NCBI RefSeq assembly: GCF_022832375.1
Contig: NZ_JALHLG010000003.1
Coordinates: 186,001 to 250,000 of the forward strand
Reading direction: 5' to 3'
DNA length: 64,000 nucleotides
Source: Novosphingobium beihaiense
Lineage (GTDB): Bacteria > Pseudomonadota > Alphaproteobacteria > Sphingomonadales > Sphingomonadaceae
Shown piece after piece: positions 56,086-64,000 of this stretch (positions are counted from its first letter, which is position 1; each line of letters starts with the position of its first letter). The position numbers and the translations under genes were made by a program. The notes under the pieces were generated by a model, which saw only the letters and a list, made by a program, of their open reading frames with translations, did not search any database and was not told the DNA's origin.

Positions 56086-56623
56086 CGGTTTCTTCCTCCA
56101 TCCGGTCGAGGACATCGATCAGAACTTGCGCGCCGATCCGGTCACGCGGATCGAGTTCGAGCAGCTTTTCCGCCGCCTCCCGGCCTTCATCGAGCTTGCC
56201 CAGCCGCATCGAGAGATAGGCATAACCCTTGAGACTGAAGAGAAAGAAGCGCGGCAGCAGCGCTTCCCATTCGCCGAACGCGGCATCTTCGGCCCTGACC
56301 CGGCGCCAGTTCTCGTCCAGAACATTGAGACGCAGCGCCTTTTCGACGCAGACACGCGCCACATCGAGCGCTTCGGAAAGCCGCCCCTTGTAGAAATAGA
56401 AGCGATAGAGCGCGATCAGCACCGCGGCGTGATCGGGCGCTATCGCCTCGGCCTGGAACAAGTGCGTTTCGGCCACATCGGTGAGGTGATAGCGCTCCGC
56501 CGCCCTGTCGAGGTGGGCGCGCGCTTCGGCGGGCAGCCCACCGCCGAGCAGCGGGCTGGCAAGGATCGAACGCTCGACTGCGTCCGATGCCCCGCCGAAG
56601 CCTTCGAAGAGCGGCCCCTCCAT
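56078..56623 (-). CDS. TPR-like nif-operon protein
   Basis: A 181-residue, all-helical protein with two or three TPR-like units (LTDVAETHLFQAEAIAPDHA; VLIALYRFYFYKGRLSEALD; KGYAYLSMRLGKLDEGREAA). Probably a protein-protein adaptor for nitrogenase assembly. The ATG at 56623 is favoured over the GTG at 56626 by the GAGG site spacing. Conserved between the ferredoxin and nifZ in this operon. Confidence 0.82.
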   Translation of the reverse strand: MEGPLFEGFGGASDAVERSILASPLLGGGLPAEARAHLDRAAERYHLTDVAETHLFQAEAIAPDHAAVLIALYRFYFYKGRLSEALDVARVCVEKALRLNVLDENWRRVRAEDAAFGEWEALLPRFFLFSLKGYAYLSMRLGKLDEGREAAEKLLELDPRDRIGAQVLIDVLDRMEEETDE

Positions 56624-56630
56624 CACCGCC

Positions 56631-56849
56631 TCACGCCTCGTACCGGGGGTAGGCGTTGTCGATCACGCATGTGTCGTCGACCGGACAGATGGCGACACAT
56701 TGCGGCGAGTCGAAGTGGCCGATGCACTCGGTGCACTTGGCGGGATCGATGACGAAAGTGCCTTTCGCCTCCGATATCGCCATGTTGGGGCACAAGGCCT
56801 CGCAGGCGGTGCAATTGGTGCACTGGCTGCCAACGATCTTGTAGGCCAT
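56631..56849 (-). CDS. 2[4Fe-4S] ferredoxin downstream of nifB
   Basis: A 72-residue FdxN-type ferredoxin with [16 protein letters not shown] and [20 protein letters not shown]. Such ferredoxins deliver electrons for NifB cofactor synthesis or for NifH. It is similar to the fdxN at 60708-60902, so the cluster holds two FdxN-like genes. 7-nt gap from nifB. Confidence 0.94.
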   Translation of the reverse strand: MAYKIVGSQCTNCTACEALCPNMAISEAKGTFVIDPAKCTECIGHFDSPQCVAICPVDDTCVIDNAYPRYEA

Positions 56850-56856
56850 GGCCGCC

Positions 56857-58428
56857 TCAGCCCGCTTCGCTGATCAGCGCACCCTGACGGATGGCTGCAT
56901 CGCCGCGATCGGCATGGACGATTTCGCCCGATTCCACCTTGTCCAGATAGTCCTTGAACCAGACCAGCGCCGACTTCTCGATGAATTCGTGCGCGTACTG
57001 GTCCACGGGCTCGATCCCGGCTTCGGTGAGGTCCGCCTTGGGGCAGCCGCCGATCTTGGCGACGAACACCGCGTGGCAGTCGTTGATCGCCTTGATGACG
57101 GTTTCGAGCGCGTCTTCCTCGCCGTAACCGCCCTGGCAGTAGAGATCGACGCGGCGGTGGCCGACGAACTTGGCGCCCGTCTGCGAGAGTTCGTAGATCT
57201 GGAACTCCTTGGCATGGCCGAAGTGCTCGTTGATGATGCCGTGGCCCTTGGTGGCGACAGCGACGAGGATCTTCATGTCGCCCGCCTTTTCAAGGCCGTC
57301 GAGTTCGTCCTGCTTGGCTGCGACCTTGGCCAGACGCTCGGCTTCCACGGCTTCCTGATAGGCCTTGCGGCCCGCGGAGTCGTAGTTGACTTCCATCGCC
57401 ATGATCTTGTCGGTGGTGAATTCGGCCGAACGGTCCTCGCCCAGCAGACCCACCGCGTCGGCACGGCACTGGCGGCAGTGGCGCATCATGTTCATGTCGC
57501 CTTCGCACTCGTCCTGCAGGGCCTTGAGTTCCTGCGCCGTCGGGCCGCGCTGGCCGTTGAGGCCGAAGACAGTGCCGTGCTCGGGCGCCGAGATCAGCGG
57601 CATGATGTTGTGCAGGAAGGCGCCGCGCGATTTCACCGCCTTGTTCACTTCGACAAGGTGCTTGTCGTTGATGCCGGGGATCATCACCGAGTTGATCTTG
57701 GCGAGAATGCCGCGCTCGGTGAGCATTTCGAGGCCCAGGAGCTGACGTTCGGTCAGGATCTTGGCGGCTTCGTAGCCGGTGAGGCGCTTGTTCTCCCAGA
57801 AGATCCAGGGATAGATGTGCTGGCCCACTTCGGGATCGACCATGTTGATGGTGATCGTGACGTGATCGACCTTGTACTTGGCGATCTCGTCCACCCAGTC
57901 AGGCAGCGCGAGGCCATTGGTCGAAACGCACAGCTTGATGTCGGGCGCCACTTCGCTGATGAGACGGAAAGTCTCGAAGGTCTTGCCCGGATTGGCGAGC
58001 GGATCGCCGGGGCCGGCAATGCCGAGAACGGTCATCTGCGGAATGGTGGAGGCCACGGCCAGCACCTTCTTCGAGGCCTGCTCCGGCGTCAGACGCTCGG
58101 ACACGACGCCCGGGCGGCTTTCGTTGGCGCAGTCATACTTGCGGTTGCAGTAGTTGCACTGGATATTGCAGGCAGGCGCCACGGCCACGTGCATGCGCGC
58201 ATAGTGATGGTGCGCTTCTTCCGAATAGCAGGGATGGTTCTTCACCTTTTCCCAGATTTCGGGGGGCATGTCTTCCGGGCCGCCACTGCTGCCGCAGCTG
58301 GCCTTGCCGCTGCCGCCTTCGGTGCCGCACCCTTTGTGCTCGGCCATCTTCTGCATCACGTCTGCGATATCGACGGCGGAATCATCGGACCCATTCGAAT
58401 GGCTGTCCTCGAACATAGCTTCGGTCAT
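56857..58428 (-). CDS. nifB: NifB, FeMo-cofactor precursor synthase
   Basis: Radical-SAM enzyme that builds the carbide-containing NifB-co. 523 residues. The SAM cluster is in [20 protein letters not shown] (C-x3-C-x2-C). Downstream are [20 protein letters not shown] and [19 protein letters not shown]. The C-terminal 130 residues ([20 protein letters not shown]...) are a NifX-like domain, the usual alphaproteobacterial fusion. The ATG at 58428 is chosen; 64 upstream in-frame codons overlap the sigma-54 promoter and are not coding. Confidence 0.96.
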   Translation of the reverse strand: MTEAMFEDSHSNGSDDSAVDIADVMQKMAEHKGCGTEGGSGKASCGSSGGPEDMPPEIWEKVKNHPCYSEEAHHHYARMHVAVAPACNIQCNYCNRKYDCANESRPGVVSERLTPEQASKKVLAVASTIPQMTVLGIAGPGDPLANPGKTFETFRLISEVAPDIKLCVSTNGLALPDWVDEIAKYKVDHVTITINMVDPEVGQHIYPWIFWENKRLTGYEAAKILTERQLLGLEMLTERGILAKINSVMIPGINDKHLVEVNKAVKSRGAFLHNIMPLISAPEHGTVFGLNGQRGPTAQELKALQDECEGDMNMMRHCRQCRADAVGLLGEDRSAEFTTDKIMAMEVNYDSAGRKAYQEAVEAERLAKVAAKQDELDGLEKAGDMKILVAVATKGHGIINEHFGHAKEFQIYELSQTGAKFVGHRRVDLYCQGGYGEEDALETVIKAINDCHAVFVAKIGGCPKADLTEAGIEPVDQYAHEFIEKSALVWFKDYLDKVESGEIVHADRGDAAIRQGALISEAG

Positions 58429-58496
58429 GGAAACTCCCCGGTCTGTCGCGCGGCGGTGGGGGCTACCGCCGGCATTTGCTGATGGAATGCTGCGTC

Positions 58497-58511
58497 GCAA
58501 ACACCATGCCA
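58497..58511 (-). promoter_or_regulatory. Sigma-54 promoter of the nifB operon
   Basis: On the minus strand tggcatggtgtttgc: TGGCA, N5 spacing and a perfect TTGC, 69 bp before nifB. Confidence 0.88.
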
Positions 58512-58594
58512 AACATCGAAAACGCGGGATTCCGGGCATTCCTTGCCGCGCTGCAACAGGCAATGTCACAAATGTCCCGTGCGCTTTGTTCCAT

Positions 58595-58610
58595 TGTCGC
58601 CATCGCGACA
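58595..58610. promoter_or_regulatory. NifA site of the nifB operon
   Basis: TGT-N10-ACA (tgtcgccatcgcgaca), a dyad of its own (tgtcgc/gcgaca), 84 bp upstream of the -24 element. Confidence 0.83.
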
Positions 58611-58676
58611 GACGCGGCACGCTTGTGACAAGGATACGACGCGCGGCACGGCGCTATGCGACAAGGACGAAGAGCC

Positions 58677-58715
58677 AAAAAAAGGGCGCCGCCCGCATCG
58701 AAATGGGGGCGGCGC
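58677..58715 (-). terminator. Rho-independent terminator after the SIR2 gene
   Basis: A 9-bp GC stem (58686-58694 with 58707-58715) followed on the minus strand, two bases on, by seven T. It ends the fdxN-LRV-nifT-SIR2 operon 49 bp past its last stop codon. Confidence 0.88.
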
Positions 58716-58763
58716 AGGGTTCCACTCCGGTCGCACGGTGAACCGGGTCTCGTGAGGAAAGGG

Positions 58764-59603
58764 TCAGGCCATCAGGCTCTCCAGCGCTTCGGCGAGCGGC
58801 AGGTCTATCGCCTGGATGCCTTGCTCATCGAGGAAGCGCCGTTCGTTGCGGGTCAAGGCGTCCAGATCGACAATCGCATAGTGACGGTCGGAGGAACGCT
58901 TCATCACCTGGCGCGCGTAAGTACGCAAAAGCTGATCGTGGAAACGGCAGCCGATAAAGACGAACCCCATGCCGGTGCGGCGCTGGCGTACTTCTTCCGG
59001 AATCGGCGTCTGAATATCGATCTCGGTCAGAACCTCGACATAGTCGGCATCCGAGATCAGGAAATTCGCATCCGGCACAGCCCCGCCGTGCGGCGTGTAG
59101 AGCAAGGTCTTCGCCTTGGCCGCCGTCTCCGCGTCCACCGCCTTGCCCGCCGCATCGTAGAAGCGGAACCAGCGATCCTCGCCGATCCCGGCGCGGGTGA
59201 TGCCCTGCACTTCGGCCCAATCGTCACGTCCGGCCATGGCCGCACGCATCTCGCCCGCATACCAGGTATCGATGATCAGCGGCAGCGGCAGGCCCGCCAG
59301 CCAGGCATGGAACGGCGAGGGCGCCACCGCCGTGGCAAAGGCTTCCTGCATCCACAGCGTCACGGTGTCGCGGAAGCGGTAGCTTTCGATGTACTGCGCC
59401 GCCGCCCAGGGATTGCCCTGCGCACGCTTGGGCAGCGTGGTCTTGGTGGCGAAGAAATCCGCCAGCGCTTCCGGCCCCATCGGCACCACCTGCTCCTGCA
59501 GGGCCGAAATGCCGGGGCCGATGTAAGGCACCATGCTGCCCGCCTTCAGCCCGGCAGAAACTTCTTCCAGCAAGACTTGCGGGTTCTCAAGGACGTCGGT
59601 CAT
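58764..59603 (-). CDS. SIR2-like protein, nif-linked
   Basis: A 279-residue member of the SIR2-like superfamily (the N-terminal SMVPYIGPGISALQ stands for the NAD-binding GAGxS loop; a later MGFVFIGCRFHDQLLRTYAR is typical of SIR2_2 proteins). It lacks the zinc-finger Cys set and the usual HG of deacetylases, so NAD binding or hydrolysis is more likely than deacetylation. The ATG at 59603 is set by a GGAGG site 7 nt upstream. Part of the NifA-controlled operon with nifT. Role in nitrogen fixation unknown. Confidence 0.8.
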   Translation of the reverse strand: MTDVLENPQVLLEEVSAGLKAGSMVPYIGPGISALQEQVVPMGPEALADFFATKTTLPKRAQGNPWAAAQYIESYRFRDTVTLWMQEAFATAVAPSPFHAWLAGLPLPLIIDTWYAGEMRAAMAGRDDWAEVQGITRAGIGEDRWFRFYDAAGKAVDAETAAKAKTLLYTPHGGAVPDANFLISDADYVEVLTEIDIQTPIPEEVRQRRTGMGFVFIGCRFHDQLLRTYARQVMKRSSDRHYAIVDLDALTRNERRFLDEQGIQAIDLPLAEALESLMA

Positions 59604-59605
59604 GA

Positions 59606-59824
59606 TCAATCCTCCTCGGCAGTGGCGCGCTTGCGCGCCTCGACGGTGATCGGCAGCCGGGTGTCTTCCGCCATCTCGGGCAGTTCGAGGATCCAGCCGT
59701 TAGCCAGCTTCACCCATCCGCCCCAGAGCGTGTCCAGTTCGGTTTCGACGACAGGCTCTTCCAGATCCTTCTTGGGGACATAGGCGGACAGCACGCCCTC
59801 GGCACGGCGGATCATGACTTTCAT
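59606..59824 (-). CDS. nifT: NifT/FixU-family protein
   Basis: A 72-residue NifT protein (MKVMIRRAEGVLSAYVPKKD; LWGGWVKLANGWILELPEMA). Widely conserved in nif clusters, no defined function. The ATG at 59824 overlaps the LRV gene stop. Confidence 0.92.
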   Translation of the reverse strand: MKVMIRRAEGVLSAYVPKKDLEEPVVETELDTLWGGWVKLANGWILELPEMAEDTRLPITVEARKRATAEED

Positions 59825-60684
59825 CGGCTTGGTTCCTTGGGCGCTAGATCGGTGGAAAGGGAATCGGCAGGCGGGTTTTCGGTATCGAGCAGGCGCAACT
59901 GGCCCGTCCTGGGTTGCAGCATGTGCGCCAGGTGCGGCACTTGCGCGATGCGCTCGCGCGCCAGTTCGCGGATCGCCAGCTCGGGATCGTCGAGCAGCGG
60001 CTCCAGCTCTTCCTCGGCAATGCGTTCGGCCACTGTGAAGCGCACGCGCAAGTCGCTGTCGTTCACCAGCAGGCGCAGCTGATCCATCGGCAGCCTTTCG
60101 GCCACTTCGCGGCGCACCAGCGGATCGGTGTCGAAACACATGTCCGGCAAGGCGCGCAGATCGATACGCCGCGCCACCCAGGAGCGCACTTCCGGATCGG
60201 GATCGTGGCAGACCAGCGGCAGCAGCTCGGCGGGCATCCGGCGCACCGCCGTGATGCGCACCATATAGGCGTCATCGTGGATCGCGGGCATCAGATCCGC
60301 CCCCTTGAGGCGCGAGGCGGCGGCAATGCGCACATCGATGTCTTCGTCTCGGATCATGTCGCGTATCCGGTCCTCCGGCAGTCTCAGCGTCGCCATGGCG
60401 CGCACTTCGGGTTCTGGGTCTTGCAGCAGCGGCGGCAGGCGGAACACATTGGCATAGCGCGCCGCCCCGGCCCGCACTTCGAAGTACGGGTGATCCAGAT
60501 ACTGGTCGGCGAGATCGGGGTTCCCTTTCAGGAACCGGTCCACCCGCCGGGCCCGGCGATCGCGGATACAGGCCTTGCCCTTGACGCAAAGCCCCATCGC
60601 GTTGATCGCCCGGTGATTGCACTCCCGGCACCGGATCGGCCGCCCCTTCCAGTCAAGCGGAAGGCCCAGATCGTCATCCGGCAT
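59821..60684 (-). CDS. 4Fe-4S leucine-rich-variant (LRV) repeat protein
   Basis: A 287-residue protein. An N-terminal Cys cluster (RCRECNHRAINAMGLCVKGK, then AC) binds one [4Fe-4S]. It is followed by at least seven 24-residue LRV/HEAT-like units with the recurring pattern DPxPEVRxxVARRI/LP (for example HDPDPEVRSWVARRIDLRAL, TDPLVRREVAERLPMDQLRL). Same type as the LRV protein next to nif genes in Azotobacter. A scaffold or sensor role is likely; unproven. Confidence 0.92.
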   Translation of the reverse strand: MPDDDLGLPLDWKGRPIRCRECNHRAINAMGLCVKGKACIRDRRARRVDRFLKGNPDLADQYLDHPYFEVRAGAARYANVFRLPPLLQDPEPEVRAMATLRLPEDRIRDMIRDEDIDVRIAAASRLKGADLMPAIHDDAYMVRITAVRRMPAELLPLVCHDPDPEVRSWVARRIDLRALPDMCFDTDPLVRREVAERLPMDQLRLLVNDSDLRVRFTVAERIAEEELEPLLDDPELAIRELARERIAQVPHLAHMLQPRTGQLRLLDTENPPADSLSTDLAPKEPSR

Positions 60685-60707
60685 TGGCCCTGCCCGGACA
60701 GTGCGGT

Positions 60708-60902
60708 TCAGGCCGGGACGCAGGTCTTGGGCACCGGGCAGACGGTGTCGCACTGCGGGTGATCGAATTCACCCTCGCACTCGGTGCACTTGTTCGGATC
60801 GATGATGAAGGTATCGCCCTTCATCGAGATCGCCGCATTGGGACACTCGAACTCGCACGCGGAGCACCCGGTGCACTGCGAAGCGATGATCTTGTAGGCC
60901 AT
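60708..60902 (-). CDS. fdxN: FdxN, 2[4Fe-4S] ferredoxin
   Basis: A 64-residue ferredoxin with [16 protein letters not shown] and [20 protein letters not shown]. Probable electron donor for nitrogenase or NifB. First gene of the fdxN-LRV-nifT-SIR2 operon, with its own sigma-54 promoter 34 bp upstream. Confidence 0.95.
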   Translation of the reverse strand: MAYKIIASQCTGCSACEFECPNAAISMKGDTFIIDPNKCTECEGEFDHPQCDTVCPVPKTCVPA

Positions 60903-60935
60903 GGATGGTCTCCTGAGTTGTTTGCCGTCAGCAAA

Positions 60936-60950
60936 GCAGGAACCATGCCA
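60936..60950 (-). promoter_or_regulatory. Sigma-54 promoter of fdxN
   Basis: On the minus strand tggcatggttcctgc: TGGCA, correct GG-N10-GC spacing, CTGC at -12. Confidence 0.85.
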
Positions 60951-60994
60951 GCCATGGGAACCGCGGAAATCTCCCGTTTCTGCGGTTCATCCAA

Positions 60995-61010
60995 TGTAGC
61001 GTCTGCGACA
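60995..61010. promoter_or_regulatory. NifA site of fdxN
   Basis: TGT-N10-ACA (tgtagcgtctgcgaca), 45 bp upstream of the -24 element, closer than the usual 80-150 bp but phased on the same side. Confidence 0.7.
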
Positions 61011-61044
61011 ATGCATGTCTGCAATGTCGCATCGGCGGGAAGGA

Positions 61045-63018
61045 TCAGTCCGCCAGCACCAGCTTCTGCGTGCGGCGGTAGAGCGCCCAGATCAGCGCGA
61101 AGAACAGCACCGTCCCGCCGATCAGCGCGGAACCGGCAAAGCCGTTACCCACCAGAACCAGCGGACTGTCACTGCCCGAGGCCGCAACGATGCCCGCGAA
61201 CGTGACGCCCCACAGAGACTCGCCGACAATCAACCCGGTCGCGGTCAGCACGCCCATGCGCTCCGCAAACGCCGGATCGGCGCGGCCCGCGGCCCAGCGG
61301 TCATAGAACCAGCCCAGCACCGAACCGATAACCACCGGCAGGATCGCGGCCATCGGCAGATAGATGCCAATGCCGACACCGAGTGGCGGCAGGCGCAAGC
61401 GGCCCATCAGGCCCAGCACTTCGTCGAGCACCACGAAGACCACGCCCGCCGCGGCGCCCCAGCCGATCATCGCCCAGTTGAGATCGCCGCCGAGCACGCC
61501 TTTCGCCAGGGCCGAAATCAGCGCGGCCTGCGGCGCGGGCAATGCATTGGGCCCGGCATTAGGCGCGCCCGCGAACCCGAAAGCGGTGTTGAGGAGGTCC
61601 AGCACCGGCGGGATCACCAGCGAGCCGAAGACGACGCCGATCACCAGCGCCACCTGCTGCTTCCACGGCGTCGCGCCGACGAGCTGGCCGGTCTTGAGAT
61701 CCTGCAGGTTATCGTTGGAAATGGTGGCAACGCCAAAGACGATGCCGGTAACGATCAGCGCATAAGCGACAAGCGCCGCCGTCGTGTCCGGATCCTGCCC
61801 GCGCCCGAACAGCCCCACCAGCATCAGCGATGCGGCCACCACGGACAGGATGCCGATGCCCGACACCGGCGAGTTCGAGGCCCCGATCAGCCCGGCCATG
61901 TACCCGCAGACCGCCGCGATCAGCAGGCCGATCACGACCACGAAAACGAGAGCCCCGGCGATCAGCACCACTTCCGACCCGGCCAGCGGCCCGCCCGATA
62001 CCAGGCTCCACAGCAGGATCGCGATAGGCGCCAGCATGGCCAGCGCCCCGGCGAAGACCCAGGCGATCGGCAAGTCCTGCTCCTCGATCGCGAGGGCCTC
62101 GCCCGCATGGCGCGCGCGGCTCGTCGCCATGGCCGAACGGATGCCGCCGATCACCGGACCGGCGATGCGCAGCAGCGTCCAGACCGCGGCCACACCGATC
62201 ACGCCCGCGCCGAAAAAGCGCACATTGGCGCTGAACACGCTGTTCGCCCAGACTTCCGGCCCGCCCGCCATGGGCATCTGCGCGGTCAGCACCGGCAGGA
62301 GCACCCACCAGCCCACCACGAGGCCCAGGAACATGGCCATGCCGACCGAAAGCCCCACAAGGTGCCCCACGCCGAGCAGCGCGAAGGACAGGCCGCCGGA
62401 AATGCCGGTCGCCCCCGGCCCGGCCCGGAACCAGATCGCCGCTTCCCCCGCGACGAGGCGGGTCTGGGTCAGCACGGCAAAGCCTGCGGACGCCAGCGCG
62501 TTCCAGATCAGCACCGAAAGCCCCTTGGCGCTTTCCGCCGCGCCTTCGCGCGATTGCGAGCCGACGCGCAGCACTTCGGCCGCCGCCTTGCCTTCGGGGT
62601 AAGGCAGCGGCGTATCGACCACCAGCGCGCGACGCAGCGGCACGGAGAACAGCACGCCCAGAATGCCGCCCGTCCCGGTGATCGCGGCGGTCGTCCAGTA
62701 CGGGAAACCCTGCCACCAGCCGATCATGACGAGGCCCGGCAACACGAAGATGATCGCCGCCAGCGTTCCCGCTGCGCTCGCCACGGTCTGGACGATGTTG
62801 TTTTCCCAGATCGTCGAATCCTTGAAGCCGCGCAGCACCGCCATCGAAATGACCGCCGCCGGGATCGAAGTGGCGAACGTCAGCCCGACCTTGAGCCCCA
62901 GATAGACATTGGCCGCCGTGAACAGCAGCGTGATCAAGCCCCCCAGCAGCACGCCGCGCAGCGTGAGTTCCGCCACCGAACCGCCTCGTGCCTGCACGCT
63001 GCCTGCTTCGCTCGCCAT
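61045..63018 (-). CDS. OPT-family transporter
   Basis: A 657-residue inner-membrane protein with about 14-16 hydrophobic segments. The start ELTLRGVLLGGLITLLFTAA with NVYLGLKVGLTFATSIPAAV is the hallmark of the oligopeptide transporter (OPT) family, which moves small peptides or metal-peptide complexes. The ATG at 63018 is used. It shows no nif promoter and is probably unrelated to nitrogen fixation. Substrate unknown. Confidence 0.9.
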   Translation of the reverse strand: MASEAGSVQARGGSVAELTLRGVLLGGLITLLFTAANVYLGLKVGLTFATSIPAAVISMAVLRGFKDSTIWENNIVQTVASAAGTLAAIIFVLPGLVMIGWWQGFPYWTTAAITGTGGILGVLFSVPLRRALVVDTPLPYPEGKAAAEVLRVGSQSREGAAESAKGLSVLIWNALASAGFAVLTQTRLVAGEAAIWFRAGPGATGISGGLSFALLGVGHLVGLSVGMAMFLGLVVGWWVLLPVLTAQMPMAGGPEVWANSVFSANVRFFGAGVIGVAAVWTLLRIAGPVIGGIRSAMATSRARHAGEALAIEEQDLPIAWVFAGALAMLAPIAILLWSLVSGGPLAGSEVVLIAGALVFVVVIGLLIAAVCGYMAGLIGASNSPVSGIGILSVVAASLMLVGLFGRGQDPDTTAALVAYALIVTGIVFGVATISNDNLQDLKTGQLVGATPWKQQVALVIGVVFGSLVIPPVLDLLNTAFGFAGAPNAGPNALPAPQAALISALAKGVLGGDLNWAMIGWGAAAGVVFVVLDEVLGLMGRLRLPPLGVGIGIYLPMAAILPVVIGSVLGWFYDRWAAGRADPAFAERMGVLTATGLIVGESLWGVTFAGIVAASGSDSPLVLVGNGFAGSALIGGTVLFFALIWALYRRTQKLVLAD

Positions 63019-63257
63019 GAAATAACCTTGTCCTATCAATCCAGAGGCCCGTTCATGGCACGGCGAAGGCGCCGGCAACAGCCCCAGGTTGCATCCGCGT
63101 CAAGGTTTCCCGGCTTACGGTGCAGCCCCGCATGGGCTGAATCCCCACAGGCCCTAATCTATACGACTACGCCACATGATCCGAACGACTATGGGCCCCG
63201 TCCCGGTTGAGCGCCACAGTCCGCCCCGAAGCCCGGCATCGGAAGGAGGCGGCGATC

Positions 63258-64000
63258 ATGGATATTCAAGGTTCGATGCGGGTCGATACGAATCCCGGCA
63301 GCGGCAGCACGCTTGCGGACCAGCCTGCCCGCTCTCCTCTCGAAGAGCTGATGGCGGAGCCCTCCGCGCTCGACCGGATCGCCCCGCCGCCCAGCTATAC
63401 GGTAAAACCGGGCGATACGCTGACGGCCATCGCCACGCGCTTTGGCACCGATGCCGCCACGCTTGCACGGATCAACGGCATTCCCGATCCTGACAGGATC
63501 GGCGCAGGTCAGACCATCCGCCTGCCCGAAAGCCAGGTGGCCACGCACATCGTCCACGCCGGAGAGACACTGAGCGGGATCGCGGCGGCCCATGGCACGG
63601 ACTGGCAGACACTCGCGCGGATCAACGGCATTTCCAATCCCGATGTCATTCAGCCGGGGCTGGAACTCCAGCTGCCCGGGCATGCACCGGTAGCCAAGCC
63701 TCTATCGCCTGACGCAGCGCCTGCTCCGGCACCAATACCGGCAGCCACCCACAACGCCACGCAGGCGCCCGTTGCCACGCACCAGCTTGGTTCGCTGTCC
63801 GAACGCTATGAGACCAGCGGCCGCGGCCCGGGCACGGTATCCTCGGGCGTGAACGATCCGGGCGGCGTGTCCTATGGCAGCTATCAATTCTCCACCAAGG
63901 CGGGAACGCTGCAGTCCTTCCTCCGCTCAGAAGGCCAGCCATGGGCAGGCGAACTGACCGGCACACCCGGCCGCGCCACGTTCACGGGACAATGGAAGGC
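63258..64000 (+). CDS. LysM-domain protein, cut by the right edge
   Basis: An open frame from an ATG behind GGAGGC runs off the window (247 codons seen). Residues about 46-92 and 96-140 are two LysM domains (YTVKPGDTLTAIATRFGTDA and HIVHAGETLSGIAAAHGTDW), which bind peptidoglycan. After a Pro/Ala linker comes SSGVNDPGGVSYGSYQFSTK, resembling the C-terminal domain of phage lysozyme- or VgrG-related proteins. No signal peptide is seen. Likely a cell-wall-acting or secreted enzyme. Confidence 0.8.
   Translation, partial: MDIQGSMRVDTNPGSGSTLADQPARSPLEELMAEPSALDRIAPPPSYTVKPGDTLTAIATRFGTDAATLARINGIPDPDRIGAGQTIRLPESQVATHIVHAGETLSGIAAAHGTDWQTLARINGISNPDVIQPGLELQLPGHAPVAKPLSPDAAPAPAPIPAATHNATQAPVATHQLGSLSERYETSGRGPGTVSSGVNDPGGVSYGSYQFSTKAGTLQSFLRSEGQPWAGELTGTPGRATFTGQWK

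Larger units (their letters stand above)
58429..58763. other. nifB upstream region
   Basis: A 335-bp stretch without genes. It contains the nifB sigma-54 promoter, a NifA site and the terminator of the fdxN-LRV-nifT-SIR2 operon. Nothing else noted. Confidence 0.8.

Overview
The window is high-GC alphaproteobacterial DNA, most likely from a diazotrophic sphingomonad (Novosphingobium/Sphingomonas type). This is inferred from the TonB receptor and cytochrome bo3/SURF1 content, an ECF sigma SigF/NrsF pair of the Caulobacter kind, RegB/RegA, an alphaproteobacterial LexA box, and a nif cluster of alphaproteobacterial order with a NifA of the oxygen-sensitive four-cysteine type. No rRNA, tRNA, CRISPR array, transposase or phage gene was seen.

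Layout, left part (1-29 kb): a cut arylsulfatase; a glutathione-dependent formaldehyde module (fghA, VOC protein, adhC) with a divergent LysR regulator; a solitary DUF559 protein in AT-richer DNA; the imuA-imuB-dnaE2 mutasome under a perfect GTTC-N7-GTTC SOS box, with two palindromic repeats inserted in frame inside imuB; an MFS transporter; cyoABCD-SURF1-regB-regA, an oxidase operon continuing into a redox two-component system; a copper/metal-stress bufferin locus in which bufA1-doxX-sigF-nrsF and bufA2-bufB-bufC diverge from two back-to-back perfect SigF promoters; a TonB receptor; and an AT-rich pair encoding a lipoprotein and a degenerate formylglycine-generating-enzyme-like protein.

Right part (29-61 kb): an almost complete molybdenum nitrogenase supercluster. 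From left to right it holds nifA; fixX-C-B-A, nifW, cysE, nifV, nifS, nifU and iscA (one leftward operon); a divergent unknown gene; a leftward operon nifH-D-K-E-N-X-DUF269-DUF683-fdxB-nifQ-globin-Rieske; a divergent pseudo-receiver gene plus mop; a leftward operon from nifB through a ferredoxin, a TPR protein, two nifZ genes, three unrecognised or pseudo-enzyme genes, a ferredoxin, BolA, two CGFS glutaredoxins, a thioredoxin-like ferredoxin and a di-Mop protein; and a leftward operon fdxN-LRV-nifT-SIR2. Every one of these units starts with a recognisable sigma-54 -24/-12 element and a NifA TGT-N10-ACA site, so the regulon, including genes of unknown function, can be read directly from the DNA. 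FixABCX supplies low-potential electrons, NifS/NifU/IscA and the glutaredoxin/BolA/ferredoxin set make and move Fe-S clusters, NifB/E/N/X/V/Q and the Mop proteins serve FeMo-cofactor, and the globin, Rieske protein and flavin reductase may protect against oxygen or nitric oxide.

The right edge carries an OPT-family transporter and a cut LysM-domain protein. The best candidates for new biology are the NifA-controlled unknown gene at 39153-39761, the NifA-controlled pseudo-receiver at 50859-51290, the nif-linked DegT homologue that lacks its catalytic lysine, the SigF/bufferin locus with two precursors for one enzyme pair, and the in-frame repeats in imuB.
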